A model generated the notes under the pieces. The model ran no database searches. It was not told where the DNA came from and worked only from the letters and a program-made list of their open reading frames with translations. Position numbers and translations under genes: made by a program. DNA of 64,000 nucleotides, taken from the NCBI GenBank assembly GCA_003290465.1, contig CP030759.1:2046001-2110000 (forward strand), written 5' to 3'. Of the stretch, positions 44,164-54,792 are shown in pieces (the stretch's first letter is position 1; every line of letters starts with the position of its first letter). Source of the DNA: Candidatus Sumerlaea chitinivorans (lineage in GTDB: Bacteria > Sumerlaeota > Sumerlaeia > Sumerlaeales > Sumerlaeaceae).

Positions 44164-45465
44164 TTACGCCTGAGCGGCTGCGCCAAGTGAAGCACGGATG
44201 CGCTGCCGATATGTTTCCATGTCCAGCGGCACACCGTCGAGGCGAGCTCGCTCCGCTGCGAAGGAGAGCAGGTGGCCCTCAAGTGCAATCTCAAGCGACT
44301 GCATCGCTCCCGCAAAATCGTCCGAGCGCACAAGGCGGACAAGATTTTTCATCACGCCTGTGTCGCCACCGCCATGCGCATCGTACATGGCTTGCGTGTG
44401 GTAGAAGTGTCGCGGAAGCGCAGGCCAGACACCTTGGGCAAAGCGGTCCACCCGAATCTCACGTTTTTCCGCGTGGCCGTCGAGTTCGCCCTTTGTCCCC
44501 AGCGCTCGTATCGTCCGAAAACACTCGGAGGTGCACCCGGACACGGTGAAGTTGAAAAGGACGCCATTCGCGAACTCAACGAGCACCATTTGGTGGTCGA
44601 GGGCGTCATTGTCAGCACGGAAAACGCAACGGCCGTAAGGCCCCGTCTCCAGCGCTCGCTTGCGCGCTTCGTAGGAGCGGTCAACCGGTGAGATCGCGCT
44701 CACCGGCCAATCCGTGTTGGCTCCCAAATAAGCCGCCGGCGCATAGAATGGACAGCTGTCCTCAGCTGGACAACCATCCGTACATCGCTCAGGAGCACCC
44801 TCGGGGGCAAACTCTTTCCGGAAATAACGAAGCTCTCCTATGGAGATGACGCGACGCGCTGGTGCATCTACCAGCCACGCTGCGATGTCCATGTCGTGGC
44901 AGGTTTTGGTCAGGATCACTGGCCCACTCCTATCCACCCGAGCCCAGTTGCCTCTCACGTAACTATGGGCGAAGTGCCAATAACCAACATTCTCGACCAT
45001 CGTGAGGGCGGTGAGTGTGCCGATCTCACCCGCGGCAAGGAGCTCCTTAACCTTCGCATAAAACGGGCTGTAGCGCAGGGGATGACAGATCTGGACGATC
45101 CGGCGCAATCGCCGCGCGGTCTCTACGATTTCCATACACCCTTCCGCGGTGTGTGCCATGGGCTTTTCCAAGAGGAGATGGTATCCCGCTTCCATGGCCG
45201 CGAGCGCCGACGGAAGGTGCTCGCGATCCATCGTGGCATTTGCGCAAATGGGTGCAAACTGTGGCCGCTCCAAGAGCTCCTGCCATGAGGAAAAGCATCG
45301 CTCGGGCGGGATATTGTGCTGTTGAGCAAATAACTGGCGGCGACCTTCGTCGGGATCCGCAACTGCGACAAATTTCAGCAAATGAGGGAATCGCAGCGCA
45401 AACGCGCCAAAGGCGTCGCGACCGCGTTGGCCAGCGCCCACAAGAACTGCTTCAAGAGGCTTCAT
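44164..45465 (-). CDS. Gfo/Idh/MocA-family oxidoreductase
   Basis: A 433-residue NAD(P)-dependent sugar oxidoreductase. The Rossmann loop is VLVGAGQRGRDAF near the start, the active-site Lys is in LLEKPMAH near 96, and the second half carries a Cys-rich stretch (ERCTDGCPAEDSCPFYAP) near 230 that may bind a metal. I use the ATG at 45465 with GGAG upstream. These enzymes act on sugars, inositols or amino sugars. It diverges from the threonine dehydratase. Specificity is unknown. Confidence 0.9.
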   Translation of the reverse strand: MKPLEAVLVGAGQRGRDAFGAFALRFPHLLKFVAVADPDEGRRQLFAQQHNIPPERCFSSWQELLERPQFAPICANATMDREHLPSALAAMEAGYHLLLEKPMAHTAEGCMEIVETARRLRRIVQICHPLRYSPFYAKVKELLAAGEIGTLTALTMVENVGYWHFAHSYVRGNWARVDRSGPVILTKTCHDMDIAAWLVDAPARRVISIGELRYFRKEFAPEGAPERCTDGCPAEDSCPFYAPAAYLGANTDWPVSAISPVDRSYEARKRALETGPYGRCVFRADNDALDHQMVLVEFANGVLFNFTVSGCTSECFRTIRALGTKGELDGHAEKREIRVDRFAQGVWPALPRHFYHTQAMYDAHGGGDTGVMKNLVRLVRSDDFAGAMQSLEIALEGHLLSFAAERARLDGVPLDMETYRQRIRASLGAAAQA

Positions 45466-45673
45466 CACCGTTTTCTCCGCCTTATTATTTTGACGCTAAA
45501 GCAAAACCATTGATTTCATATATCAACTGGAAAATTGCTCGGATGGATGCGCGCGAATGCACGAGGCAACGAACGCAATAGTTTGAGGCCCCAATGCGCG
45601 GGCTCTCCGCTCCCTCACGAATACCAAAGCTTGTGCTTGAAGGTTGGCTTTTCATTTGGGAAAAAGGAGAGTT

Positions 45674-46933
45674 ATGAAACCCGAACGAGCTGAAAATTCA
45701 GGGCAATCAAAACCGCCGCTCCAAGTTACGCTGGCCGATATCGAGCAAGCTCGGCAACGCATCTCAAATGTCATTCAGCCGACGCCTTTGGCCTACTCAG
45801 AGTATTTTTCCACGCTTTGGGGCGGGAAGATTTACTTCAAATTTGAGAACCTGCTCTTAACCGGTTCCTTCAAAGAGCGTGGGGCGCTGAACAAACTTCT
45901 GTGCCTGAGCGAGCAAGAGCGCTCACGCGGCGTCATCACCGCGTCGGCGGGCAACCATGGGCGAGCGGTCGCATGGCATGCAAGCCGCCTTGGGATTCCG
46001 GCCACCGTGGTGATGCCCGTCAATAGCCCCATCGTAAAAGTGCAGAATACCGCTGCCACAGGCGCGCGGGTGGTCCTCCACGGGGGAAGCTTCGACGAAG
46101 CTGTTGAGCATGCCCAGGGCCTCTGCCACACGGAAGGTCTTACGTACGTCCACGGTTTCGACGACCCGCTCATCGTCGCGGGGCAAGGCACGATTGGTCT
46201 GGAACTTACGGAGCAGTGCCCCTATCTCGACATGGTCGTTATTCCTGTGGGTGGGGGTGGGCTTGCAGCAGGAATCGCGATTGCCATGAAAACGGTCAAT
46301 CCCCGCGTTCACATTGTCGGAGTGCAGAGCGAGGATGTTCCTTCGATGAAGGTGGCGCTGGCCCAACAAAAGCCAGTAACGGTGCCTGCCCATTATACCA
46401 TTGCCGACGGCATCGCGGTGCGGCGAGTGGGCGGGCTGCCCCTTGCAATCTTCAATGAGTATGTGGACGAGATCGTCACGGTGAACGAAAGTGAGATCGC
46501 CAATGCGATTCTGCTGCTGCTCGAGCGCGAGAAATCCCTTGTCGAAGGTGCGGGAGCCGTCGGCGTGGCTGCCATCCATAATCGCCATGTCGACGTCACG
46601 GGGAAACGCGTTGCGGTGATCCTGAGCGGCGGCAACATTGACGTAAACATCCTCTCCCGGATCATTGATAAGGGCTTAGTGAAAGATGGGCGTTTGGTGA
46701 AGTTCCACGTAGTGGTGCCTGACTATCCCGGCCAACTCGCGCGCATCCTGAGTGTGGTGGCGGAACTGCGTGGTAACGTTCTCGAAGTCAGTCACAGCCG
46801 GGCGTTTTCTGAAGCTAAAATCGGCGAGACCGCCATTGATCTCGTCATTGAAACGCGCGGCCCAGATCACGTCGCCGAAATTGAGCAAGCATTGGTAGCC
46901 CACGGATTCTCGCCCGAACGCCGCACCCAGTAG
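45674..46933 (+). CDS. Threonine dehydratase with C-terminal ACT domain
   Basis: A 419-residue PLP enzyme that deaminates threonine (or serine) to 2-oxobutyrate, the first step of isoleucine synthesis or part of threonine use. The PLP lysine is Lys67 in LTGSFKERGALNK; TASAGNHGRAVAWHA and VIPVGGGGLAAG bind the cofactor phosphate. After about residue 335 a single ACT-like domain (VPDYPGQLARILSVV) gives feedback control. The single short ACT is nearer to TdcB/catabolic-type or the short biosynthetic IlvA than to E. coli IlvA. AAAGGAGA lies before the ATG at 45674, so I reject the longer frame. Confidence 0.93.
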   Translation: MKPERAENSGQSKPPLQVTLADIEQARQRISNVIQPTPLAYSEYFSTLWGGKIYFKFENLLLTGSFKERGALNKLLCLSEQERSRGVITASAGNHGRAVAWHASRLGIPATVVMPVNSPIVKVQNTAATGARVVLHGGSFDEAVEHAQGLCHTEGLTYVHGFDDPLIVAGQGTIGLELTEQCPYLDMVVIPVGGGGLAAGIAIAMKTVNPRVHIVGVQSEDVPSMKVALAQQKPVTVPAHYTIADGIAVRRVGGLPLAIFNEYVDEIVTVNESEIANAILLLLEREKSLVEGAGAVGVAAIHNRHVDVTGKRVAVILSGGNIDVNILSRIIDKGLVKDGRLVKFHVVVPDYPGQLARILSVVAELRGNVLEVSHSRAFSEAKIGETAIDLVIETRGPDHVAEIEQALVAHGFSPERRTQ

Positions 46934-47089
46934 CGAGCGCCCACGTGCCCGAGACTTCGCCGGCGGTGTTTTGCCGCGCCATGGGAATGACCACTTTGTG
47001 AAATCGTCCTCCTTACGCCCGAAACTGATTGCCACCCGCAAAATTTCGATTCCATATTTTTAAGCGAACGTGTGGTCGGAGGTGTAAGG

Positions 47090-49624
47090 ATGGCTCAGCT
47101 TGTACGCGTTCAGGCGAGCAACGCATGGGGGCATGCGTACTTTAAGGATTTGCTCACTAACAGCAGAAATCCTCTCACGTGGGTACGAAGGCTTATCGTT
47201 TTCGTGTGGATGGTAACACTTACGTTTGGGCGTGTGGCCGCTCAACCGCCGGCCGCCCCAGCGGAATCCCGAGGGATCTGGTTGACGACTGTCCAAGGAC
47301 TCGATTTTCCTGCTGGCGCAGGGACCAGCGATATCACCGCGCAGCGCAACCAGATCCTCTCGCTACTCGACACGTGCACGAGCATTGGGATCAACACGGT
47401 GCTCCTTCAGGTACGCACCGAATGCGACGCATTCTACGTCTCAGCAATTGAGCCGTGGTCACGCTGGCTAACCGGCACCCAAGGCGTGCCGCCGGCCCGA
47501 ATCTGGGACCCACTACAGTTCACAATTGATGAATGTCGGCGACGCGGACTCGAAATCCACGCGTGGTTCAACCCGTATCGCGCAGGTGTGAGTAACTCTG
47601 CAAGTTTTGCGTCCAATCACCCGCTCTACACCCAGCCGCAGATCGTGGTGCCTTTTTCGACTTACTATTGGCTGAATCCCGGCCATCCGGACACAATCCC
47701 CTATACGACGAGCGTCATTATGGACGTCGTGGACCGCTACGATGTGGACGGTATCCATTTCGACGACTATTTTTATCCTTACGGAATCAGTTCGTCCTCA
47801 CCCTTCCCAGATTCGAATGAGTACAATGCCTACGTCGCAGGCGGGGGGACCATGTCACTGGGCGACTGGCGGCGCGCAAACGTCAACAATATGATCACGT
47901 CGGTCACAGCCCTCCTTGCTCAGCGACCCGCCAAGAGCCACGTACGGTTCGGCATTTCCCCGTTCGGTATCTGGAAAAGCGGAGTTCCCCCCGGAATCGT
48001 TGGGCTCGATGCCTACAGCGCGATCTACGCGGACTCGCGCCGTTGGCTCTACGAAGGATGGGTGGACTATCTGATGCCCCAGCTCTATTGGGGGCGAGCC
48101 GCAGATGGCCACTCCACTCAACAAGATTTCGACACACTCCTGAATTGGTGGACCAGTAGCGCCCAGAACCCGCTCGGGCGGCCTGTATTTGCGGGCTTGC
48201 CGGCATACAAAGCCCTGAACTCAGGGTGGCAACCGGCCCATGTCCGCAATCAAGTCGTCTACCAACAATCTGTCCCGGCCGCAAAAGGAAGCTGCTTTTT
48301 CCGAACCGTGCATCTGACGATGAACAATGGACGTGGGATCGGCAACGATTCGGTCGGGTATCTCTCCGAGTTGCTGGTCGCTGGGCCATACCAGCAAAAA
48401 GCGGCGCCAGTGGCATACACCCACAAGGACACCACCCCGCCCGCAGCTCCCTCCCTTGCATGGAGCGGAAGCCCAGCCACTGGGTGGACTGCCTATTGGC
48501 AACCTCAAGGGGCAGAGTACCCGCAGTGGTACATCCTCTACTGGCGGACAGGCTCGGTGTGGTCCCACGATGTGCTACCTGATTGGCAGCGCTCCGCCAC
48601 CCTTGCGGGAAGTGCTCAGGAAGTCGGAATTCAAGCCATTGACCGTTTTGGGAATCGGAGCTCGATCACAACTGGTATCTTGTCCAGCTCTTCCCCACCC
48701 CTGCCACCTCTCTTCACATCCGAGAACGTGCGCAACCACGATAGCGACTCGCTCGATTTCTTCACAGCTTCGGGTAGCAATCGCTATGTCTCGACAGCCG
48801 CAACCGTTAGCACAAACGAGGAAGCAAACAACCGCATTGATCCGCGGGTAGGGCCACGGGGAACCAACTCGCGAAAAGTGACCTTCACATGGACTGCTGG
48901 CAGCGGTGGCCGCTACCGACTCAGCACGTTTGGCACCAACCCCATGATAAATTTGAGCAAGGGCGTGGGCGTTTATCTTAAGCTCCTGAGCGGGAAGTTG
49001 GATATTGCGTTGGCTGTGCGCGAAACTGGCGGATCAGGACCGATTGGAGCAAACGGTGGTTCAAGCGGCCCCATCGAGATGACACCGGTCCAACGTGTGG
49101 AAGCCTCGCCAAATTGGCAATACCTCTACTTCGATGTTCCGAATGAGCAATGGACTTCCTTTGCGAGCGGTAACGGAGTGCTGGATGGGACGTGGGGCGT
49201 GCTCGAGTCGCTTATGATTTATCAGGTTCCCGGCACCCCATCCTCCTACGTGCTCTACGTTGACGAAATCCACCAAGGGCCGCCACACACGCCGCTCGGC
49301 GAGCCGCTGCGCCCAACGTACCTTGCGGGGGAAACCACGGGGTCCCAGCTCAACCACGTTCATCTGGCGTGGCGGCCAAGCCCAGCACAGGACCTTGCTG
49401 GTTATCGCGTTTATCGCAGCACCTCACCCGACGTGATTCCAGCAGCAGGCAACCTCGTGGCGCAGGTGACTACGCCCACCTTCACCGACACGTCCACGGC
49501 GAAAAACACGCTCTACTACTATGCTGTCACTGCTGTGGATCACTTCGGCTATGAATCCGCAGTGAGCAACACGGTGAGTGTGCTAACACTCCCCGTCACG
49601 CTCAGCCGATTTGCGGCTGATTAG
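47090..49624 (+). CDS. Exported GHL10 (DUF187) glycoside hydrolase-like protein
   Basis: An 844-residue secreted protein. A signal or anchor segment lies near 30-52 (IVFVWMVTLTFGRVAAQ). Residues 60-420 form the DUF187/GHL10 TIM-barrel-like domain: SRGIWLTTVQGLDFP, LLQVRTECDAFYVS, LEIHAWFNPYRAG and DVDGIHFDDYFYP. Fibronectin-III-like and carbohydrate-binding-type beta domains fill the rest, ending in VSVLTLPVTLSRFA. Such proteins are linked to cell-wall or polysaccharide breakdown. The start at 47090 follows GGAGGTGTAAGG. It is one of two GHL10 proteins in the window. The exact sugar is not known. Confidence 0.88.
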   Translation: MAQLVRVQASNAWGHAYFKDLLTNSRNPLTWVRRLIVFVWMVTLTFGRVAAQPPAAPAESRGIWLTTVQGLDFPAGAGTSDITAQRNQILSLLDTCTSIGINTVLLQVRTECDAFYVSAIEPWSRWLTGTQGVPPARIWDPLQFTIDECRRRGLEIHAWFNPYRAGVSNSASFASNHPLYTQPQIVVPFSTYYWLNPGHPDTIPYTTSVIMDVVDRYDVDGIHFDDYFYPYGISSSSPFPDSNEYNAYVAGGGTMSLGDWRRANVNNMITSVTALLAQRPAKSHVRFGISPFGIWKSGVPPGIVGLDAYSAIYADSRRWLYEGWVDYLMPQLYWGRAADGHSTQQDFDTLLNWWTSSAQNPLGRPVFAGLPAYKALNSGWQPAHVRNQVVYQQSVPAAKGSCFFRTVHLTMNNGRGIGNDSVGYLSELLVAGPYQQKAAPVAYTHKDTTPPAAPSLAWSGSPATGWTAYWQPQGAEYPQWYILYWRTGSVWSHDVLPDWQRSATLAGSAQEVGIQAIDRFGNRSSITTGILSSSSPPLPPLFTSENVRNHDSDSLDFFTASGSNRYVSTAATVSTNEEANNRIDPRVGPRGTNSRKVTFTWTAGSGGRYRLSTFGTNPMINLSKGVGVYLKLLSGKLDIALAVRETGGSGPIGANGGSSGPIEMTPVQRVEASPNWQYLYFDVPNEQWTSFASGNGVLDGTWGVLESLMIYQVPGTPSSYVLYVDEIHQGPPHTPLGEPLRPTYLAGETTGSQLNHVHLAWRPSPAQDLAGYRVYRSTSPDVIPAAGNLVAQVTTPTFTDTSTAKNTLYYYAVTAVDHFGYESAVSNTVSVLTLPVTLSRFAAD

Positions 49625-49733
49625 TGCCGTGAGGGGGAAGGAACACGTCACGCTCGAAACTCGAACCGCGTGGCGTTCGCGCCGTGCGCACCTTCGCTGC
49701 CGATCTGGAGTTAGCGTCGGCACGCAGCACTTG

Positions 49734-49757
49734 CACGTTTCGGTACTGAGAAACGTG
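49734..49757. other. Hairpin in convergent gap
   Basis: A perfect 8-bp stem CACGTTTC / GAAACGTG with an 8-nt loop lies between the convergent GHL10 and hom genes. There is no T-run on either side, so a terminator role is uncertain. Confidence 0.35.
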
Positions 49758-49872
49758 TGTTCGGCTGGAACCGCAAGAAGAGGAGCCGCAACTCAAGGAT
49801 GAACGGAACGCGATCGGAGTCGTCGGCCCTTCCATCAGTTTCAGCAGATGTCAAAAGGGACCGGCTGATCGC

Positions 49873-51177
49873 TTAGAGGTCTTCTTCTACGCGCAACACA
49901 AAAGGTGCCTCGAGAGTCACCGGCAACGCCGCAATCTCCTTGATAGCGTCCTGAACATCTTTTTCGCGTGCGGTGTGGGTGACAATGATGATCTCGGCAC
50001 GACCCGAATCGTGTCGGCCTCGCTGGATCATGGAGCCAATGCTCACGTTATGCGCCCCCAGCACGCCGCCAAGTTGGGCCATGACTCCCGGCTTATCGAT
50101 TGCCTCAAGCCGCAAATAGTAGGCAGTGGATAGTTCCGCGATTGGCTTTAGATTCTTGACTCCGGGCTCGGCAGCCAAGCGATGCTCCGCCGGTTTCGTG
50201 CCCGCCGCCACCGCTGTGGCCGCCGCCATCACGTCGCTGAGCACAGCGCTCGCGGTTGGCGCCGGTCCGGCACCTCGCCCGTAGAACATTGTCTTGCCCA
50301 CAAGATCGCCCACCGCCAGAATGCCATTGTAGACACCATTGACGTGGGCGAGAAGCGAGGTCTGGGGCAGGAGCGTGGGGTGCACGCGCACCTCGACTCG
50401 ACCGTCTGCCGGATCTCGCTTTGCAATTCCTAAGAGCTTGATCGTGTAGCCGAGTTCGCGAGCGTACTCGATGTCCACCTGTCGGATGCGCGTGATACCT
50501 TCGACGTACACGTCCGTGTAGCGCACATCCTGTTGAAATGCCAGCGATGCGAGAATCGCCGTTTTGTGAGCTGTGTCGTAGCCCTCGATGTCGAATGTTG
50601 GGTCGGGCTCGGCGTAGCCGTGGGCTTGAGCCTCTGCAAGGACCGTATCGAAAGCCTTGTGCTCCTCGGCCATCTGGGTGAGGATGTAATTGCAGGTGCC
50701 ATTCACTATGCCGTAGATGGAATGGAAGTTATTCGCGGAGAGCCCCAGCTCAAGCGCGCGAATGATCGGGATCCCTCCGCCAACGCTCGCCTCAAAGTAG
50801 AGTCCCACTCCGCACTCAGCGGCAGTGCGCCAAAGATCCGCGCCAAAATTCGCGAGCATCGCCTTGTTCGCGGTAACGACGTGTTTTCCATTGCGCAAGG
50901 CCTTCTCCACGAAGGTGCGCGCTGGCTCCAAGCCGCCTACCAATTCAATCACGACCGCGATCTCGGGATCGTTGAGAATCTCATTCGCGTCCGTAGTAAG
51001 AATGCTGGGATCGTAATCAGCCGCTCGCTTGCGCTTGATGTCCACATCGGCAATGCGCACAAGGCGGAGCCGCGCTCCAATCCGCGACGCAATAAGTTCT
51101 CCATTCTGATTGAGGGAATTCACCACTCCCGTGCCAATGTTTCCGAATCCGATCAGTCCGACTTTGATTTCCTTCAT
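49873..51177 (-). CDS. hom: Homoserine dehydrogenase
   Basis: A 434-residue NAD(P)-dependent enzyme that reduces aspartate-semialdehyde to homoserine for threonine and methionine synthesis. Clear signs are GLIGFGNIGTGVV (Rossmann), VVTANKAMLANFG, ASVGGGIPIIRAL and the signature GIVNGTCNYIL near residue 165, plus a C-terminal ACT domain (RLEAIDKPGVMAQLGG) for threonine feedback. It is monofunctional, without an aspartokinase part. GGGAAG precedes the ATG. It is followed upstream by glnS, gltX and rsmA on the same strand. Confidence 0.96.
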   Translation of the reverse strand: MKEIKVGLIGFGNIGTGVVNSLNQNGELIASRIGARLRLVRIADVDIKRKRAADYDPSILTTDANEILNDPEIAVVIELVGGLEPARTFVEKALRNGKHVVTANKAMLANFGADLWRTAAECGVGLYFEASVGGGIPIIRALELGLSANNFHSIYGIVNGTCNYILTQMAEEHKAFDTVLAEAQAHGYAEPDPTFDIEGYDTAHKTAILASLAFQQDVRYTDVYVEGITRIRQVDIEYARELGYTIKLLGIAKRDPADGRVEVRVHPTLLPQTSLLAHVNGVYNGILAVGDLVGKTMFYGRGAGPAPTASAVLSDVMAAATAVAAGTKPAEHRLAAEPGVKNLKPIAELSTAYYLRLEAIDKPGVMAQLGGVLGAHNVSIGSMIQRGRHDSGRAEIIIVTHTAREKDVQDAIKEIAALPVTLEAPFVLRVEEDL

Positions 51178-51231
51178 CGTTCTTCCCTGTTTACGCTATA
51201 AGTGTGACACGTCAGCAGGCTACGCTCGCGC

Positions 51232-52974
51232 TCAAGCCTCGCCCAACGACTTTGCAATTTTGGCCCACGTATCTTTCAACGTCACCGTCCGGTTGAAAAC
51301 GAGCGCTCCGGGGCGGCTGTCCACGCTGTCCACGCAGAAGTAGCCCAAGCGTTCAAATTGATAGGTGGTGCCGGGCGTCGCTGCCCCAAGCATCGGTTCC
51401 AGCTTTGCGCCGTGCACGACCTCGAGCGAGTTCGGATTGACGTTGTCGAGGAACGTTTTGCCTTCCTCCACATCGTCGGGATCAGGCTTTGTGAAGAGGT
51501 GCTCATAGAGACGAACTTCGGCCGTCAGGGCGTGCGGAGCGCTCACCCAATGAATGGTCGCCTTCACTTTGCGGCCGTCCGCAGGGTTCGCTCCCAACGT
51601 GCTGGGATCGATGGTGCACCGCAGCTCCACGATCCGCCCTTGCTCATCCTTGATCACGTCCTCGCACTTCAACAAGTAGGCGTAGCGAAGCCGCACTTCT
51701 TTGCCGGGCGAAAGTCGGTAGTACTTCGGCGGCGGCACCTCGCGGAAGTCGTCCTGCTCGATGTAGAGCTCACGCGTAAACGGGATTTTGCGCGTCCCCG
51801 CCGATGGGTCCTCGGGGTTATTGAGTGCATCAAGCCACTCCACTTTGCCCTCGGGGAAATTCGTGACGACAACCCGCAGCGGCCGCAGCACCGCCATCGC
51901 GCGCGGGGCTCGACGATTGAGGTCCTCACGGAGGCAGTGCTCAAGGAGCGCGTAGTCCACGACGCTGTCGGTCTTTGCGACTCCGATGCGCGCGCAGAAA
52001 TCTCGAATTGCCTCGGGAGTGTAGCCACGCCGGCGAAGGCCGCAAATCGTCGGCATGCGCGGATCATCCCATCCCCGCACGTAGCCTTCCCGCACAAGCT
52101 GGAGGAGCTTGCGCTTGCTCATGACGGTGTACGTCAGATTCAACCGTGCGAATTCGATCTGCTGCGAGTGATGGATGCCGAGCTCCTCCAACACCCAATC
52201 GTAAAGCGGGCGGTGATCCTCGAACTCGAGAGTGCAAATTGAGTGGGTGATTCCCTCGAGCGAATCGCTGATGGGATGAGCAAAGTCGTACATCGGGTAA
52301 ATGCACCACTTGTTGCCAGTACGGTGGTGAGGCGCCTTGATGATGCGGTAAAGCACGGGGTCGCGCAGGTTGAGGTTCGGGCTTGCCATGTCAATTTTCG
52401 CTCGGAGAGTGCGCGAGCCCTCCTCAAACTCGCCCGCACGCATGCGCTCGAAAAGGTCCAAGTTTTCCTCAATGCTGCGGTTTCGGTAAGGACTGGGGAT
52501 GCCCGGCTCCGTGAGCGTCCCCCGCATTTCTCGCACTTGCTCTGGACTCAAGTCACAGACGTACGCTTTGCCTTTCTTGATGAGCTGAACGGCAAACTCG
52601 TACATTTTATCAAAGTAGTCCGAGGCAAAGTAAAGGTGCTCGCCCCAATCCCAACCCAGCCACCGCACATCTTCCTTGATGGCTTCGACGTATTCCACGT
52701 CTTCCTTCGTGGGATTGGTGTCGTCGAAGCGCAGATGGCAGCGTCCGCCAAACTCGGCCGCAATCCCGAAGTTCAGGCAGATGCTCTTTGCGTGGCCAAT
52801 GTGAAGATAGCCATTGGGCTCGGGGGGAAAACGTGTCACCACCTGCCCGCCCCACTTGCCCGAGGCAAGATCATCCATCACGATCTTGCGAATGAAATCT
52901 AACGGCCGCGAAGGGCTTGTGCATCCCTCACACGAGGGGTCATTCTTCTTGTCGTAGTCGGAACTGCCCATCAT
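51232..52974 (-). CDS. glnS: Glutaminyl-tRNA synthetase
   Basis: A 580-residue class I synthetase that charges tRNA-Gln directly. [17 protein letters not shown] carries [15 protein letters not shown] is the KMSKS form. The fold continues with an anticodon-binding beta-barrel ([14 protein letters not shown]). GlnRS is present in only part of bacteria, many of which use the GatCAB route instead. Start ATGs at 52974 and 52971 are both possible. It stands next to gltX, whose product must avoid tRNA-Gln. Confidence 0.96.
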   Translation of the reverse strand: MMGSSDYDKKNDPSCEGCTSPSRPLDFIRKIVMDDLASGKWGGQVVTRFPPEPNGYLHIGHAKSICLNFGIAAEFGGRCHLRFDDTNPTKEDVEYVEAIKEDVRWLGWDWGEHLYFASDYFDKMYEFAVQLIKKGKAYVCDLSPEQVREMRGTLTEPGIPSPYRNRSIEENLDLFERMRAGEFEEGSRTLRAKIDMASPNLNLRDPVLYRIIKAPHHRTGNKWCIYPMYDFAHPISDSLEGITHSICTLEFEDHRPLYDWVLEELGIHHSQQIEFARLNLTYTVMSKRKLLQLVREGYVRGWDDPRMPTICGLRRRGYTPEAIRDFCARIGVAKTDSVVDYALLEHCLREDLNRRAPRAMAVLRPLRVVVTNFPEGKVEWLDALNNPEDPSAGTRKIPFTRELYIEQDDFREVPPPKYYRLSPGKEVRLRYAYLLKCEDVIKDEQGRIVELRCTIDPSTLGANPADGRKVKATIHWVSAPHALTAEVRLYEHLFTKPDPDDVEEGKTFLDNVNPNSLEVVHGAKLEPMLGAATPGTTYQFERLGYFCVDSVDSRPGALVFNRTVTLKDTWAKIAKSLGEA

Positions 52975-53114
52975 GCTCCTACAGTTTTGATTTCCCTCAC
53001 CTCAACAGGCGATTTGAAAGTGCTGTATGGCGCCACTGCAACAATTTCTTCTTGCTCCAATAAGCGCGATTCCACCTCTCGCACACATCGCATGAGCCGC
53101 CCGCAGCAAACCTC

Positions 53115-54659
53115 TCACGACGTGCCCGACGAGAGTGCTTGCTTGGCCCGATCCACACACTTTTCGATACGCCGCACACTCTCCTCGCGCCCAAGGTACC
53201 AGAGCACGTGGAAAAGCGGTGGCGAGGCGGTTCGGCCTGTCACTGCGAGGCGAATTGGCTGCGCCACATTGCCAAACTTGAGCTGCTTGGCCTCACTCCA
53301 TTCGCGCAAAGGCTTCTCCATGGCTTCGCACCACGCCTCGAGGGCCTGGGGCGTTCCCGTGACCGGATTATGAGCCTTCGTCGCTTCCTCCCACGTGCTT
53401 GCGAGTAGCTCGGCACAGTGCGCCAGATGCGCCACTGCCTCGGGGCTCCCGAGAAACTTTCGAAACGCTTTTTCCTCGTACTGCGCCGGGGGCTCAAAGA
53501 AGTATCCCAGTTGATCTACAAAATCGTTGAGTGTGCGTGTACGCTCCACCACGAGGCCGATGATGCCGCGCAGCCATGCTTCGCGCGACAACTCTTGGTT
53601 CGGCGGACTGAAGTCTGCAGCCGCGAGCGCAGGATAGCGCTTCTCCAAGCGCTCCGTGACCCAAGTGTCCAATTGAGCGCGCGGCGTTTTGCGGATATAA
53701 ACACCATTCATCCACAAGAGCTTCTCGTGATCAAATACGGCTGGGCTCTTGCTCACACGCTCGAGCTGAAAACGCGCAATGAGCTCCTCGAGAGGCATCA
53801 CCTCTTCGAACTCAGCCTCAGGCGGAGCCCAACCCAATAGGGCGAGGTAGTTCACCAGCGCTTCGCGCAGGATCCCCATCTCCCGGAACTCCGTCACACC
53901 AGTAGCGCCATGGCGTTTGCTGAGCTTCTTTTTGTCGGGACCGAGAATGAGCGGCAAGTGTGCGAATTGTGGCGGCTCGACGCCAAGGGCGCGATAGATC
54001 ATGATTTGTTTCGGCGTGTTCGGCACATGGTCTTCGCCCCGGCAGATCAGGGTAATCCCCATGTCGAGATCGTCCACCACATTGGTGAAGTTGTAGAGTG
54101 GCGAGCCGTCCGCCCGCGCGATGACAAAATCCCCAATATTATCGTTCTCGACCTCAATATGGCCGTAGATTAGGTCGTCGAAAGCGGTGACGCCGCCGAC
54201 GGGTGCACGGAACCGAATCACGTATGGCGCCCCCGCGGCTTCTAATTTGCGCGCTTCCTCTTCTGGGAACATTTCCCTGCGATAGGCAAAAATCCGCCCC
54301 GCAGCCCGAGCCTGCTCACGCAACTCATCGAGCCGCTCCTTCGGGCAGTAACAGCGGTAGGCGTGACCGGTGTCCAGCAATCGCTGGAGATAAGCGCGAT
54401 GGATGTGAGCGCGCCGCGCCTGATACTCCACCGGTTCGTCAGGCGTCAACCCCAACCACTCGAGCGAATCGAGAATTTGGCGTGTGGCCTCCTCCGTCGA
54501 GCGCTCAAGGTCGGTGTCCTCGATGCGGACGAGAAACGTGCCACCTGTATGGCGGGCATACAACCAATTGAAAAGCGCAGCACGCGCACTTCCCACGTGC
54601 AGCATTCCCGTGGGTGAGGGCGCGAATCGTACTCGCGGTTTGTTCGTTGTGTTAGTCAT
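53115..54659 (-). CDS. gltX: Glutamyl-tRNA synthetase
   Basis: A 514-residue class I synthetase charging tRNA-Glu. RFAPSPTGMLHVGSARAALFNW carries the HIGH-equivalent and DKKKLSKRHGATG the KMSKS motif. The C-terminal half is the helical anticodon-binding domain. I begin at ATG 54659, 7 nt after GGAG; upstream codons in frame are weaker. As glnS is present, this is presumably a discriminating enzyme. It lies between glnS and rsmA. Confidence 0.97.
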   Translation of the reverse strand: MTNTTNKPRVRFAPSPTGMLHVGSARAALFNWLYARHTGGTFLVRIEDTDLERSTEEATRQILDSLEWLGLTPDEPVEYQARRAHIHRAYLQRLLDTGHAYRCYCPKERLDELREQARAAGRIFAYRREMFPEEEARKLEAAGAPYVIRFRAPVGGVTAFDDLIYGHIEVENDNIGDFVIARADGSPLYNFTNVVDDLDMGITLICRGEDHVPNTPKQIMIYRALGVEPPQFAHLPLILGPDKKKLSKRHGATGVTEFREMGILREALVNYLALLGWAPPEAEFEEVMPLEELIARFQLERVSKSPAVFDHEKLLWMNGVYIRKTPRAQLDTWVTERLEKRYPALAAADFSPPNQELSREAWLRGIIGLVVERTRTLNDFVDQLGYFFEPPAQYEEKAFRKFLGSPEAVAHLAHCAELLASTWEEATKAHNPVTGTPQALEAWCEAMEKPLREWSEAKQLKFGNVAQPIRLAVTGRTASPPLFHVLWYLGREESVRRIEKCVDRAKQALSSGTS

Positions 54660-54792
54660 CGACATCTCCACTGAGACCCTGACTTCGTGGGGTCAAGCTG
54701 TCCTAATTACACTACGGGGGCCCCACACACTCGCAAAACACACCTCTCGCGCAACCGGCCGCACAATGCATGCGCAAGTTGGATGCGAATCC

